A stretch of 64,000 nucleotides of DNA from Bin87 sp965203985. GTDB taxonomy: Bacteria; Chloroflexota; Dehalococcoidia; Lucifugimonadales; UBA3495. The DNA is taken from NCBI GenBank assembly GCA_965203985.1, contig CBDBDS010000002.1, forward strand, positions 124,001 to 188,000. Direction: 5' to 3'. Below the pieces are notes generated by a model. The model had not been told where the DNA came from, did no database searches, and saw only the letters and a list, made by a program, of their open reading frames with translations. The translations under genes were made by a program, and so were the position numbers. Below are positions 1 to 8,489 of the stretch, in pieces (positions within the stretch are counted from its first letter, which is position 1; every line of letters starts with the position of its first letter).

Positions 1-2158
1 TGCCCCTGGCGTGGCCGGTCTGGTCAACACTCAGCAGTTGCAGTATGAGCAGATCCGGGTCATCCCGCTCGACGACCGCCTTGGCCCTTGCTTTCAGCGC
101 GTCGTCGATCTCATCGTTGTTCGTGACCGCCGTCACGGTTTCCAAGTCAGTTTCGCCAAACGCGTCCACCAGGTGGGCGATGCCGACCAGCTTGCCGGTC
201 AATCCGCCGGCTCGCAGCGCGTCGAATATGGTTTCGCACTTGACGCCCAGGCTGGGCACGAAGTTGCTGGACATCCCGTGGACGCGGGGCGGTGCGCCGG
301 TGAACATGGAACTGAACCCGGTGACCGTGCGGGCCGGGTATACGGTGGAGGTATCGATGTAGTCGACGCCCTCCTTGCGGATTTTGTCTATGAATGGGGT
401 GTCTGCCTCCTCCAACCGGTCGAATCGGCACCCGTCAATAACGATGGTGATGAACCGGCGGGAGATTCGCTGCCCGGGGACAGCCCGTAGTCGAGTAGGC
501 ACCAGCGACGGGGCGGGAGGCCAGGTGAAGAACCATTGGTGCAGCAACAGGGCGGTTATCGCGACGCCTAACGTGAACCCTTCCACGGCCGCGAACGTCC
601 AGATCGTTGGCTGCTCGACCATGATCTGAAAAGCGAGGATCAGGATCGCCAGTTTGGGAATCTGCTCGAGGAAATTGCCGCTGGTGGGGTCCGGGTTCTC
701 CAGCACCAGCCGCCAGAAGCGGGTGAAGTTGAACCAGGACGTGCCGATGCGCAGGTGGTAATAGATCGTCCCCCACAGAACAATGGTGAAAGTCAGGTAA
801 ACGCCCAGGAGGAGGCCGATCGCTATAACGTCGAAAAACCGGAACGCTGCCAGGAACACACCGAGATATGCCCATAGCGCTATTCGCAATTTCAACGGGA
901 AGTCGAAGCGGTAGAAGACGACGAACATGGGAGCCAGCGCCAACAAGGCAATGCCGGCCCGGAGCCAGTAGCCGCCCTCGGTGAGGTGGGGGATGCTCAG
1001 CAGCGCCAATAACCCCAGGGTGAACACGGGGGTGAAGGGTTTGCCCTCGTTGAGCACGTTCCAGGCCCGGGCCGCGAAGATCTCAAACCGCGAGGCGTGC
1101 TTGTCGCCCTCCGCTGAACCCCGCAGGGCGCCCAGACCCCAGGTGGGAACCAGGTCGCGTACAGCAACCAGGGTAAATGCGGCCGCGAAAGTGTAGGAAT
1201 AGGCGAACTTGAGGCCGTGGGTGAGCACCGCCAGCGCCAGCCCCTCTTCCCACGGGATTCCCAAAGCGTACAGGGCGCCGGTCATGCTGGCTTCGTACAC
1301 TCCTATTCCGCCCGGGGTCACGTGAAACACCTGGAAGAGGATGGTGAAGGCGGTTACCGCAATGGCGGCGGAAAGGGAGATTTCGGTCCCCAGGGCTTGG
1401 GCCGCGACCAGGAGGACGCCGGCCTCCAGGATCCAGCTCGGCAAAGTCCACAGCGCCGCTAGTCCGATGCGACCCGGCGACATGAGCGCGAGCTCGGCTC
1501 GCAGGGTGTCCAACCTACCTCGGATGGGCCGCGGGATCAGGACGTCAACCGACCGAAACCGCAGCATGGTGACCGCCAACGCCGCAGCGAGCACCACGGC
1601 CACCGGTATGGCGAGGCCGCGCAACCAATCGAGCCGTGCATCGAATGATGCGACCAACGCTCCGAACGCAGCCGCGATGATAATCAACGATGCGAAATCC
1701 AGCAGGCGCGCTACAGCAGTCGAGGCGGCTGCCTCGGTCAGGGGAACACCCCGCCGTGCGGCCAGCAGCGGTCGGGCCGCCTCGCCCAGCTTGAACGGGA
1801 GCAGGTGGTTGGCCAGGAGCGCCGCCTGCAAGTAAGTGAACAGGTCAAAAACGTTTGCGCCTCCGGCCATCAGGTGGCGCCAGGCGAAGGATCTCAGGAC
1901 GAACGCGCCGGTATAACTGGCCAGCAGCAAAACGAGCAGTTCAGGTCGGTCCACAAGGACGCGCAGCGCGACCGGCATTTGGCTCCAGTCGGCGAGCCAC
2001 CACACCAACAGCCCGATGGCGACGGTCAGCGGCAATCCGATACCGATACGCAGCGCGGCGCTTTTACCCGAAGCGCCCAACAATGAACCGGAGCCGGTAT
2101 GGAACGACTCAGCCCCGTGTTCGCACTGGTTTGCTCGGTAGGATTCTCGCATCGTCAT
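1..2158 (-). CDS. Flippase-like (UPF0104/LPG-synthase TM) protein fused to alkaline-phosphatase-like phosphodiesterase domain, partial
   Basis: One uninterrupted minus-strand frame runs from ATG 2158 off the left edge (719 codons seen, no stop). Residues about 35-330 form many hydrophobic helices resembling the lysylphosphatidylglycerol synthase/flippase-like family, including a segment reading FKLGEAARPLLAARRG and the typical HVTPGGIGVYEASM. A second block of helices (about 380-540) follows. From about residue 568 a soluble domain begins with VIDGCRFDRLEEADTPFID (metal-site Asp near 575), then YPARTVTGFSSMFTG (likely Thr nucleophile) and VDQTGHARG. These are hallmarks of type I phosphodiesterase/alkaline-phosphatase-like enzymes. 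The gene is truncated by the window edge, so the rest of the hydrolase domain is missing. A membrane enzyme acting on lipid-linked or exported phosphoesters is an inference. A second ATG at 2152 is an alternative start. Confidence 0.85.
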   Translation of the reverse strand, partial: MTMRESYRANQCEHGAESFHTGSGSLLGASGKSAALRIGIGLPLTVAIGLLVWWLADWSQMPVALRVLVDRPELLVLLLASYTGAFVLRSFAWRHLMAGGANVFDLFTYLQAALLANHLLPFKLGEAARPLLAARRGVPLTEAAASTAVARLLDFASLIIIAAAFGALVASFDARLDWLRGLAIPVAVVLAAALAVTMLRFRSVDVLIPRPIRGRLDTLRAELALMSPGRIGLAALWTLPSWILEAGVLLVAAQALGTEISLSAAIAVTAFTILFQVFHVTPGGIGVYEASMTGALYALGIPWEEGLALAVLTHGLKFAYSYTFAAAFTLVAVRDLVPTWGLGALRGSAEGDKHASRFEIFAARAWNVLNEGKPFTPVFTLGLLALLSIPHLTEGGYWLRAGIALLALAPMFVVFYRFDFPLKLRIALWAYLGVFLAAFRFFDVIAIGLLLGVYLTFTIVLWGTIYYHLRIGTSWFNFTRFWRLVLENPDPTSGNFLEQIPKLAILILAFQIMVEQPTIWTFAAVEGFTLGVAITALLLHQWFFTWPPAPSLVPTRLRAVPGQRISRRFITIVIDGCRFDRLEEADTPFIDKIRKEGVDYIDTSTVYPARTVTGFSSMFTGAPPRVHGMSSNFVPSLGVKCETIFDALRAGGLTGKLVGIAHLVDAFGETDLETVTAVTNNDEIDDALKARAKAVVERDDPDLLILQLLSVDQTGHARG

Positions 2159-2865
2159 GATCTGCCATGCCCCTTTCGGATCCACATTTGAAGAATTCCG
2201 TTCGCCTTTTTCCTAATCAATGCGGCCTTGCCGGGAGGAGGGATCCGACAAGGCCGGGCGCCAGGGAGGGGCGATTTACCGGAGGATCACTGCCGCTATA
2301 GCAACCCACCGATGTTTTTCGATTTTGCTGCCACCAAGGGATTGGACGTGTGCATGGCGGCGTTAATTTAGTGTCCACTAACTATTTTGTCAATACCCCA
2401 CGCAGTCACGTTTTTATCGTCCCTTTCGGTCCCGGTCTAAGCGCACGTGCGAACCATGCCGTGCTGGTTCACGCTCAGATACTGAATGCCAACCGGCTTC
2501 TGCGCGATCAAACTCGCTAGCCGGCCGGGCGTGTACCAGCTCAGCGGGCCTGGAAGGGTTCGTCCAATCCGCCCACGCGGATCTGCAGGGCTGCCCACAG
2601 CGCAGGGGCGGGCTAAGCAGCCGGCCCCGTCAGCGTCGGCTCATGCTAGCCAAGTTCGGGTTTTTGCTATATGCCCGGCTAAATCCAGGTCAACATGGAC
2701 GATAATCGGCGTCATGCGTGGCCAGGTAATCTTATGGAAGGTTCTCTTGACACGTAGAATAACTATATGCACAATACCGAATGCCGTTAGCATGATCGAT
2801 TGATTGCGTAGCAACGGTTTTTCGGTAAAACGGTGGACATTCAGATCAATTCGGGGGAGATCCAA
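2159..2865. other. Intergenic region between divergent genes
   Basis: About 700 bases without a convincing gene on either strand. It is relatively AT-rich around 2300-2400 and 2690-2790. It contains an 8-bp inverted repeat (2223-2230 with 2249-2256, sequence CGGCCTTG/CAAGGCCG) without a T-run, and the promoter listed at 2747-2775. No operator for the divergent gene at 2158 could be assigned. Confidence 0.6.
2747..2775 (+). promoter_or_regulatory. Putative sigma70-type promoter of the imelysin operon
   Basis: TTGACA at 2747-2752, 17-bp spacer, then CACAAT at 2770-2775 (4 of 6 to TATAAT). It lies about 90 bases upstream of the first imelysin gene. Iron control would be expected for this gene family, but no clear Fur box was recognised. 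Confidence 0.45.
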
Positions 2866-4089
2866 ATGCAACGAAAATGGCAACGTACTCTGATCGTGAT
2901 ACCAGGTTTGGCGCTATGTCTTGCGCTGGCCGCGTTGGCCTGTGCAAGCGAGCCTCCGCCACCCCCCGCAGCGCCGCCGGCCGCCATGATGGAAGAACCC
3001 CAGGTAGATGTGGCTGCTCTCAAGACCGAGGTTGTCGCCCATTACGCCGATGGCGTGCACGCTCTCTATTCGCAAAGCCTGGCGTCGGCCAGGATCATGG
3101 ATGCGGCCATAGACGCCTTCGTGGCCGATCCCAATCCGGCAACCCTCGAATCAGCCAAACGCGCGTGGCTCCGCGCCCGTGACGACTACGGTCCCACCGA
3201 GGTGTTCCGGTTCTACGGCGGCCCCATCGACAACGAAGAGGATGGCCCGGAGGGTTTGATCAACGCCTGGCCAATGGACGAGTCGTACATCGACTACGTG
3301 GAGGGCAACCCCACGGCCGGCATCATCAATATGCCCGACGAATACCCGACGATCGATGCCGACCTCATCATCTCGCTGAATGAAGAAGGCGGGGAGGCAA
3401 ACGTCTCTACCGGCTGGCACGCCATCGAGTTCCTGCTGTGGGGACAGGACCTGAATGCCGACGGTCCCGGAGACCGCCCGGTTACGGACTACACCACTGC
3501 GGACAATGCTGACCGGCGCGGGCAGTACCTCGCGGTAGCCTCGGATACGCTGCTCGGTCACCTCCAGGACATGGTGGACGCCTGGGCTCCCGGCGGCAAC
3601 AACTACCGGGCCGAGTTCCTGGCGATGCCCGTTGATGACGCCCTCGTGAACATCATCACCGGCGCCGGCGCGCTCAGCCAGGGCGAATTGGCCGGCGAGC
3701 GAATGAACGTCGCCTACGAAGAGCGTTCCCAGGAGGACGAACATTCCTGCTTCTCCGACAACACCGTTGCAGACATTGTCGGCAACGCCATCGGCGTGCG
3801 CATGGTACTGACCGGCGACTACGGTGTGGTCTCCGGGCCGGGCATCATAGACCTGTACGCTGCGGAGAACGAGTCGCTGGCACAACAATTGGGCGAAGAG
3901 ACCAGAGTGGCCGTGAACATGGCCCACAATATTCCGGATCCCTTCGACCAGCACCTCACCGACACCGCTGCCGACAGCGCGTTTGGTCGCTCCCAGGTGA
4001 AGAACACCATCGATGCGTTGATCAAGCAGGCCGAGACCATAGTGGCCGGAGCGGCGGCCTTTGGTTTCCAGATCAATACTTCCGTTTAG
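2866..4089 (+). CDS. Imelysin-family (M75-like, EfeO-like) lipoprotein
   Basis: Imelysin-family proteins are exported, typically iron-related proteins of insulin-cleaving-peptidase/EfeO ancestry. Start ATG 2866 is chosen because GGGGGAGA lies 6 bases upstream; it gives a lipoprotein signal ending LALAC with the lipid-bearing Cys at 26 and a Pro-rich tether after it. The signature GWHAIEFLLWGQDL carries His185 and Glu188 of the family GxHxxE motif. 407 residues, usual size for the family. It is the first gene of a run with a di-heme oxidoreductase and a second imelysin, an arrangement often seen with an HTTM protein, which is also present here at 6717-8075. A role in iron or redox-metal acquisition at the membrane is inferred from the family and context. 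Confidence 0.88.
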   Translation: MQRKWQRTLIVIPGLALCLALAALACASEPPPPPAAPPAAMMEEPQVDVAALKTEVVAHYADGVHALYSQSLASARIMDAAIDAFVADPNPATLESAKRAWLRARDDYGPTEVFRFYGGPIDNEEDGPEGLINAWPMDESYIDYVEGNPTAGIINMPDEYPTIDADLIISLNEEGGEANVSTGWHAIEFLLWGQDLNADGPGDRPVTDYTTADNADRRGQYLAVASDTLLGHLQDMVDAWAPGGNNYRAEFLAMPVDDALVNIITGAGALSQGELAGERMNVAYEERSQEDEHSCFSDNTVADIVGNAIGVRMVLTGDYGVVSGPGIIDLYAAENESLAQQLGEETRVAVNMAHNIPDPFDQHLTDTAADSAFGRSQVKNTIDALIKQAETIVAGAAAFGFQINTSV

Positions 4090-4102
4090 GGCTCCGCTGC
4101 CA

Positions 4103-5560
4103 ATGCTCTCTAGCCGTACCGTTAGCGCCCGTAAATCGGCCCTGCTGCGGTACGGCCTTGCCATTGGGCTGGGCGTGGTCGCCCTGGCGGCGCTGGGCTG
4201 GTGGCTTTTGCTTGATGCCAAGTCTAGCCCAAGCGACGCCGAGATCACGGCCATACTGCAGACCCAACTGGGCGGCGACACTACGGTAATCAGCACCAAC
4301 CGCAACTCCTTTGCACTGGCCGCCGCCAATTTGAACAGCGCCGAACGGCTAACCTTTGAGATTGGAGACAGCTTTTTCACGCAGAACTGGGTAACCGCGC
4401 CCTCCTCCACCGAAGCCCGGGATGGTTTGGGGCCCACCTTCAACGCCCAGTCCTGTTCTTCCTGCCACACGTTGGACGGGCGAGCCCAACCGCCGCTCGA
4501 CGCAGACGACCCCGAGCGGGGGCTGCTGTTCCGGTTCAGCGTTCCCGGCGTCGACTCCGTCACCGGTGGGCCGTTGCCCGATCCGGTGTACGGCGGTCAA
4601 CTCCAGGACCGGGCGATTCTCACCGTCCAGCCCGAAGGAAGGTTCCTGATCAACTACCGCGAGGTCACCGGTTCCTATGAGGACGGGACCCCGTACACGC
4701 TGCTGGACCCCGATTATTCATTCGCCGACCTGGCCTTCGGACCCACTCATCCCGATCTGATGTTTTCGCCGCGGATCGCGCCCGCGGTGTTCGGCGCCGG
4801 TTTGCTTGAGGCGATACCGGAAACCTCCATCCTGGCCAGCGCCGACCCCGACGACTCTGATGACGACGGCATTTCCGGTCGGGCCAACATGGTATGGGAT
4901 GTGCGCAAGGGATCCACCGAGTTGGGTCGCTTCGGCTGGAAGGCCAACGTGCCGACGCTGGAGCAACAAATCGCCGGAGCATTTCATGGCGACATTGGGA
5001 TCACGTCCCCGCTGTTTGAAAACGAGAACTGCCCGGCCACGCAAACTGAATGCCAGGACGCGCTCAACGGAGGGACTCCGGAAATTCCCGAGGCTCGACT
5101 GGCAAAGGTCTTGTTCTACAATCAGACCCTGGGCGTGCCCGCGATGCGAGACGTGGACGATCCGCAGGTCTATGATGGCGCCCGTCTGTTCCTGAAGGCG
5201 GGATGCGCTGCCTGCCACACTCCCAGCCACACCACCGGCGAGCACGCGGTGCCGGCGGTGTCCGGGCAGACCATATTCCCCTACACCGACCTGCTCCTGC
5301 ACGACATGGGCGAGGGCCTGGCTGACCGCCGCCCCGATTTCCTGGCCGATGGCCGGGAGTGGCGCACGCCGCCGCTGTGGGGCCTCGGATTGATCGAAAA
5401 CGTCAACAACCACACGCGCCTACTGCATGACGGGAGGGCCCGGGACATCGCGGAGGCCATCCTGTGGCACGACGGTGAGGGGCTGGAAGCCCGCGAAGAG
5501 TTTCGGAGAATGTCCCGCGAGGACCGGGAAGCCTTGCTACGTTTCCTGGAGTCGCTGTGA
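4103..5560 (+). CDS. Di-heme oxidoreductase (DUF1111, DHOR family)
   Basis: A 485-residue exported cytochrome-like protein. ATG 4103 follows the upstream stop (4089) by 13 bases; an in-frame TTG at 4061 would overlap the previous gene. A hydrophobic N-terminal helix (about residues 17-37, GLAIGLGVVALAALGWWLLL) anchors or exports it. Two c-type heme sites are visible: CSSCH at 118-122 and CAACH at 368-372, as in MauG-distant di-heme oxidoreductases of the DUF1111 family. It is sandwiched between two imelysin genes, and its stop overlaps the start of the next gene by one base. It probably acts outside the cytoplasm in electron transfer linked to the imelysin lipoproteins; its substrate cannot be told from sequence. 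Confidence 0.88.
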   Translation: MLSSRTVSARKSALLRYGLAIGLGVVALAALGWWLLLDAKSSPSDAEITAILQTQLGGDTTVISTNRNSFALAAANLNSAERLTFEIGDSFFTQNWVTAPSSTEARDGLGPTFNAQSCSSCHTLDGRAQPPLDADDPERGLLFRFSVPGVDSVTGGPLPDPVYGGQLQDRAILTVQPEGRFLINYREVTGSYEDGTPYTLLDPDYSFADLAFGPTHPDLMFSPRIAPAVFGAGLLEAIPETSILASADPDDSDDDGISGRANMVWDVRKGSTELGRFGWKANVPTLEQQIAGAFHGDIGITSPLFENENCPATQTECQDALNGGTPEIPEARLAKVLFYNQTLGVPAMRDVDDPQVYDGARLFLKAGCAACHTPSHTTGEHAVPAVSGQTIFPYTDLLLHDMGEGLADRRPDFLADGREWRTPPLWGLGLIENVNNHTRLLHDGRARDIAEAILWHDGEGLEAREEFRRMSREDREALLRFLESL

Positions 5561-6720
5561 TGCGAAAGCTTTCCGGATTTTGGATCGCGGGGGTCTTGAT
5601 CGCAGCGTTGGCCACGATAGCCTGTACCGGCGCGGCGAGCCCCACCGGCCAGGGCACCATCGGAGAAGCCGGGAGCGACGCCACTGAAGACTCCGGCGCT
5701 GCGGCGCCCAGCAAACAGGAGGTGATCGCCAGCCTGACCAATGGCTTGATACTGCCGCGCTTCCAATCCGTTGCCGAGGAGATGAGCAACGCCCAGGCCG
5801 CGCTGCACGCGCTTTGCAGCGACCCCAGTCCGGCCACGCTGGCTGACGCCCGGACGGCGTGGCGTGAAGCCCGAGCCGAATGGCTCCGTTCGCAGGCCAT
5901 CTGGTTCGGTCCAGTGATGGACCGGCGTTCGCGCTCTCTGGTCGATTGGGCGCCCGTAGACCCGGAGCGAATCGAAAATTCCCTGAGCAAAAGAGAAACC
6001 GTCACCGCCAACGATGTCCGCGAGTTCCTGGGGGCCACGCAGCGCGGCATGGGGGCCATCGAGTACGTCGTGTTCGGCGACGACACCGAGGTTTTGGCGT
6101 CCCTTGGCGAAAGAGGAGGGATACGCTGCCAGTACCTGACCGCGCTCGGCGACGTAGCGGCGGAAGAAACTGCCGCGGTAGTCGCCGACTGGGGTGGCGA
6201 CGGCACCGACAACTACGGGTACGCTGGATATTTCAAAGGGACAGCCAACATCGCGCTGGTGGATCAGCAAGCCGTAGACGAGGTGGTCCGCACGTCCGTG
6301 TTTATCACTCGTAGCATCTCGGACATGAGGCTGGGGAAAGCCCTGGGTGTGACCGATGGGCATCCCGACCCGTCCGCAATTCCGGGCGGGGCCGGCAACA
6401 ATGCCGTGAGCGATCTCCGGAACCAGGTGTTGGGGATGCGTGACACCTACCAGGGCGCCAACGACACCTTGGGCATCAGTGACTTGGTGCGGGGCGTCTC
6501 CGCCGATGCCGACGAGAGGATGCGCGGCCATTTCCAGCAGGCGTTGGCGGCGGTGGACGGTCTGGAAGAGCCGCTCCGTGAGACCATCGCGCAGGATCCG
6601 GGTCCCGCCCAGTTGGCTTACCAGCGGATGCAAGAGTTGCAACGCGCGCTGAACACCGAGGTCGTCAGCCTTCTGGGCGTAACCGTGGGATTTTCCGACT
6701 CAGACGGCGACGGCGGCTAG
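5560..6720 (+). CDS. Second imelysin-family lipoprotein, motif His absent
   Basis: 386 residues from ATG 5560, which overlaps the upstream stop codon in a TGATG arrangement, suggesting translational coupling. The signal peptide ends LATIAC with the lipid-bearing Cys at 22. The fold-defining alpha-helical pattern matches the first imelysin. The motif reads GMGAIEYVVFGDD: Glu168 is kept, but the position equivalent to His185 of the first protein is Gly165. The two copies are therefore diverged paralogues, and this one may have a different metal site or a purely structural role. The 3' end overlaps the convergent HTTM gene by 4 bases. Confidence 0.85.
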   Translation: MRKLSGFWIAGVLIAALATIACTGAASPTGQGTIGEAGSDATEDSGAAAPSKQEVIASLTNGLILPRFQSVAEEMSNAQAALHALCSDPSPATLADARTAWREARAEWLRSQAIWFGPVMDRRSRSLVDWAPVDPERIENSLSKRETVTANDVREFLGATQRGMGAIEYVVFGDDTEVLASLGERGGIRCQYLTALGDVAAEETAAVVADWGGDGTDNYGYAGYFKGTANIALVDQQAVDEVVRTSVFITRSISDMRLGKALGVTDGHPDPSAIPGGAGNNAVSDLRNQVLGMRDTYQGANDTLGISDLVRGVSADADERMRGHFQQALAAVDGLEEPLRETIAQDPGPAQLAYQRMQELQRALNTEVVSLLGVTVGFSDSDGDGG

Positions 6721-8075
6721 GGTTCCGCCGCGCCCGGGTTGCCACCGGCGGCGGCTGCGTCGGGTTCGTAGGGGAGCACCCACGTTTTTGGCGACAAGCC
6801 GGGCTGGATCGAGGCCAGATCCACACTGGGATCGATCAACCGTGCGTTGCGCCGGCCGTTGAAGGCGACGAAGGCATCGGCGTTTACGACAACTTGCCCG
6901 TACCCCTGTTCGGCGAAATTCTCGGAGATTATGGCGGCGGTCTGTTGGATCATGTCGGGCTGAAACGACATTCGTTCGACCTGCAATGGCGTCAGGTATT
7001 CGTCCGGCTCAACCAGCCAGGACCGGCCGGTTTCGGGGTCGCGGACGCGGTATTGAACGAAGCCGACCTTCTCGGAAAGCATCACCCGCCACGCGAAACG
7101 GTAGCCTTCCTCGTTCCAGCGGACGTTTCCCGGATAGGCAAAATGGCGCAGGGGCAGCGCCAACTGGATGGCGGCGAACAGCGCCAGTGCGGCCAGCGCG
7201 GCTCGGGCTCGCCATGGTGTTCGGTCCGCCTGTATGGTCGGAGCCGGGCCCTGCCGTGGCAGGAATCGCAGCAGCCGGCGTGGCCATTCGGGATCGAAGA
7301 ACACCAGCGACAACCCGATCATCACCCAGGGGAATACGCCAAGCTGCGGGAACAGCGTCCAGGTTGCCAGATGGAACGCGACCAGCGCGGCGTAGGCGAA
7401 GGGCCGGGTTCGCCGCCACAGGAGCGCGGGGACGATCGCCAGGTCGAACAGGGCGCCGCCCCAACTCATTGCAAACGCCACCCACGTTTCCTGGAGAAGC
7501 GGGCCGACCAGGGGCATATCGCCGTGCTGGTAAAGCCAGATGCGCATCGGCAGCGCGTGGAGCAACCAGTCCGGGTTGAGCTTGGCTAAACCGGCGAACA
7601 CGTACACGATCCCGACCTGAGCGCGCAATGCCCATATTGTCCACAGCGGGGTGGAGCCACGCTGCACCGGCAGAACCGCCAGCAGGAAGCTGGCCAGGCT
7701 CATCAGGTAGTAGTGGTTCAGGTAGGTAGCACGATCAATGAGTTCCACATAGGTGAAACCGGCGCAGAACAGCGCGGCGCACAAACGTGGGCGATAGCCG
7801 GCCGCAATTCCCAGACTCAGTACGCCCAGCGCGATGAAGTGCGAGTGCATCCCCCACGCCGGCCATGGCCGGACCCAACCGAACCCAAGGTAGGTGAGAT
7901 GGTGGTCCGGCTCCACGTACAGGGGGCCGATCCATTCGTGGGCGAAAAAACGGGCCACGACAAGAACGCCGAGCAGCCCGAAAACGACCCGAAACGCCGT
8001 GAATGACGCGCCGTCAACACGCGCACCCGCCAACTTGCGCGCGACTCTCAGCCAGCCCGTCGGATGGGCTTTCAT
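6717..8075 (-). CDS. HTTM-domain (vitamin-K-dependent carboxylase-like) membrane protein
   Basis: 452 residues, ATG 8075. The N-terminal ~300 residues hold several transmembrane helices with the family-typical run YLNHYYLMSLASFLLAVLP and, further on, VGIVYVFAGLAKLNPDWL. A soluble C-terminal part of about 150 residues follows (ending GGNPGAAEP). HTTM/VKGC-like proteins are bacterial relatives of gamma-glutamyl carboxylase with largely unknown substrates, and they are commonly found beside imelysin and di-heme oxidoreductase genes. Here the gene is convergent with that set, sharing 4 bases at the 3' ends, so it must be transcribed from its own promoter. Confidence 0.85.
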   Translation of the reverse strand: MKAHPTGWLRVARKLAGARVDGASFTAFRVVFGLLGVLVVARFFAHEWIGPLYVEPDHHLTYLGFGWVRPWPAWGMHSHFIALGVLSLGIAAGYRPRLCAALFCAGFTYVELIDRATYLNHYYLMSLASFLLAVLPVQRGSTPLWTIWALRAQVGIVYVFAGLAKLNPDWLLHALPMRIWLYQHGDMPLVGPLLQETWVAFAMSWGGALFDLAIVPALLWRRTRPFAYAALVAFHLATWTLFPQLGVFPWVMIGLSLVFFDPEWPRRLLRFLPRQGPAPTIQADRTPWRARAALAALALFAAIQLALPLRHFAYPGNVRWNEEGYRFAWRVMLSEKVGFVQYRVRDPETGRSWLVEPDEYLTPLQVERMSFQPDMIQQTAAIISENFAEQGYGQVVVNADAFVAFNGRRNARLIDPSVDLASIQPGLSPKTWVLPYEPDAAAAGGNPGAAEP

Positions 8076-8489
8076 GGTCAGTTAGAACCGGTACGGACCG
8101 CTAGCGGCTTTTCATTCAGGATCGTGGGGAAGCACGCAGGTATTTCTCGGTTACCGGAGACAGTCGGCCGGAACCATTGGTTCTGCGTTCGCGGGAGGTG
8201 GATTTGGCGATAGATCTTGAGGGACGGGCCACGGGTAAATCCCGGCCAACGCGAAAGGACATGGCACGATTATAGTCCAACGCCCGGGGCACGACGCGGC
8301 GATGGGCACGCATTCATTCCGGGCCATCTGCCAGATCCGTGCCCTTGCCATCTGGATCAAGCTATTTTGACGACACTCCCTAATGAATCGCACTTCATAC
8401 GGGTTCAGGAGCACCGGGTGTGACTGCCCGATGGGTGGGCGGACGCTGAGCGTCCGCCCGCAACGCGGCGAAACACTGAGCGTGCGCGG
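8076..8489. other. Intergenic region with hairpin
   Basis: About 410 bases between two minus-strand genes. No coding frame here has family resemblance. It holds the hairpin listed at 8437-8459 and a minus-strand TATAAT (8272-8277 on plus as ATTATA) that could serve the HTTM gene about 200 bases downstream. Confidence 0.5.
8437..8459 (-). terminator. Strong hairpin downstream of WD40 gene
   Basis: Perfect 10-bp stem (GGGCGGACGC / GCGTCCGCCC) with a 3-base loop, 30 bases beyond the stop of the WD40 gene. No T-run follows on the minus strand, so it is either a rho-assisted terminator or a 3' stabilising hairpin. Confidence 0.45.

Noticed and set aside
2223..2256. Inverted repeat CGGCCTTG / CAAGGCCG as a terminator
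   Set aside because: Long loop and no T-run on either strand, and it lies upstream of both flanking genes.
3151..4563. Long minus-strand open frame opposite the imelysin and di-heme genes
   Set aside because: Shadow frame: low-complexity composition, no motifs, no ribosome site, and the opposite strand is well supported.
7009..7644. Second minus-strand frame inside the HTTM gene
   Set aside because: Arg/Pro/Ala-rich out-of-frame reading of the same gene, with no independent start or motif.
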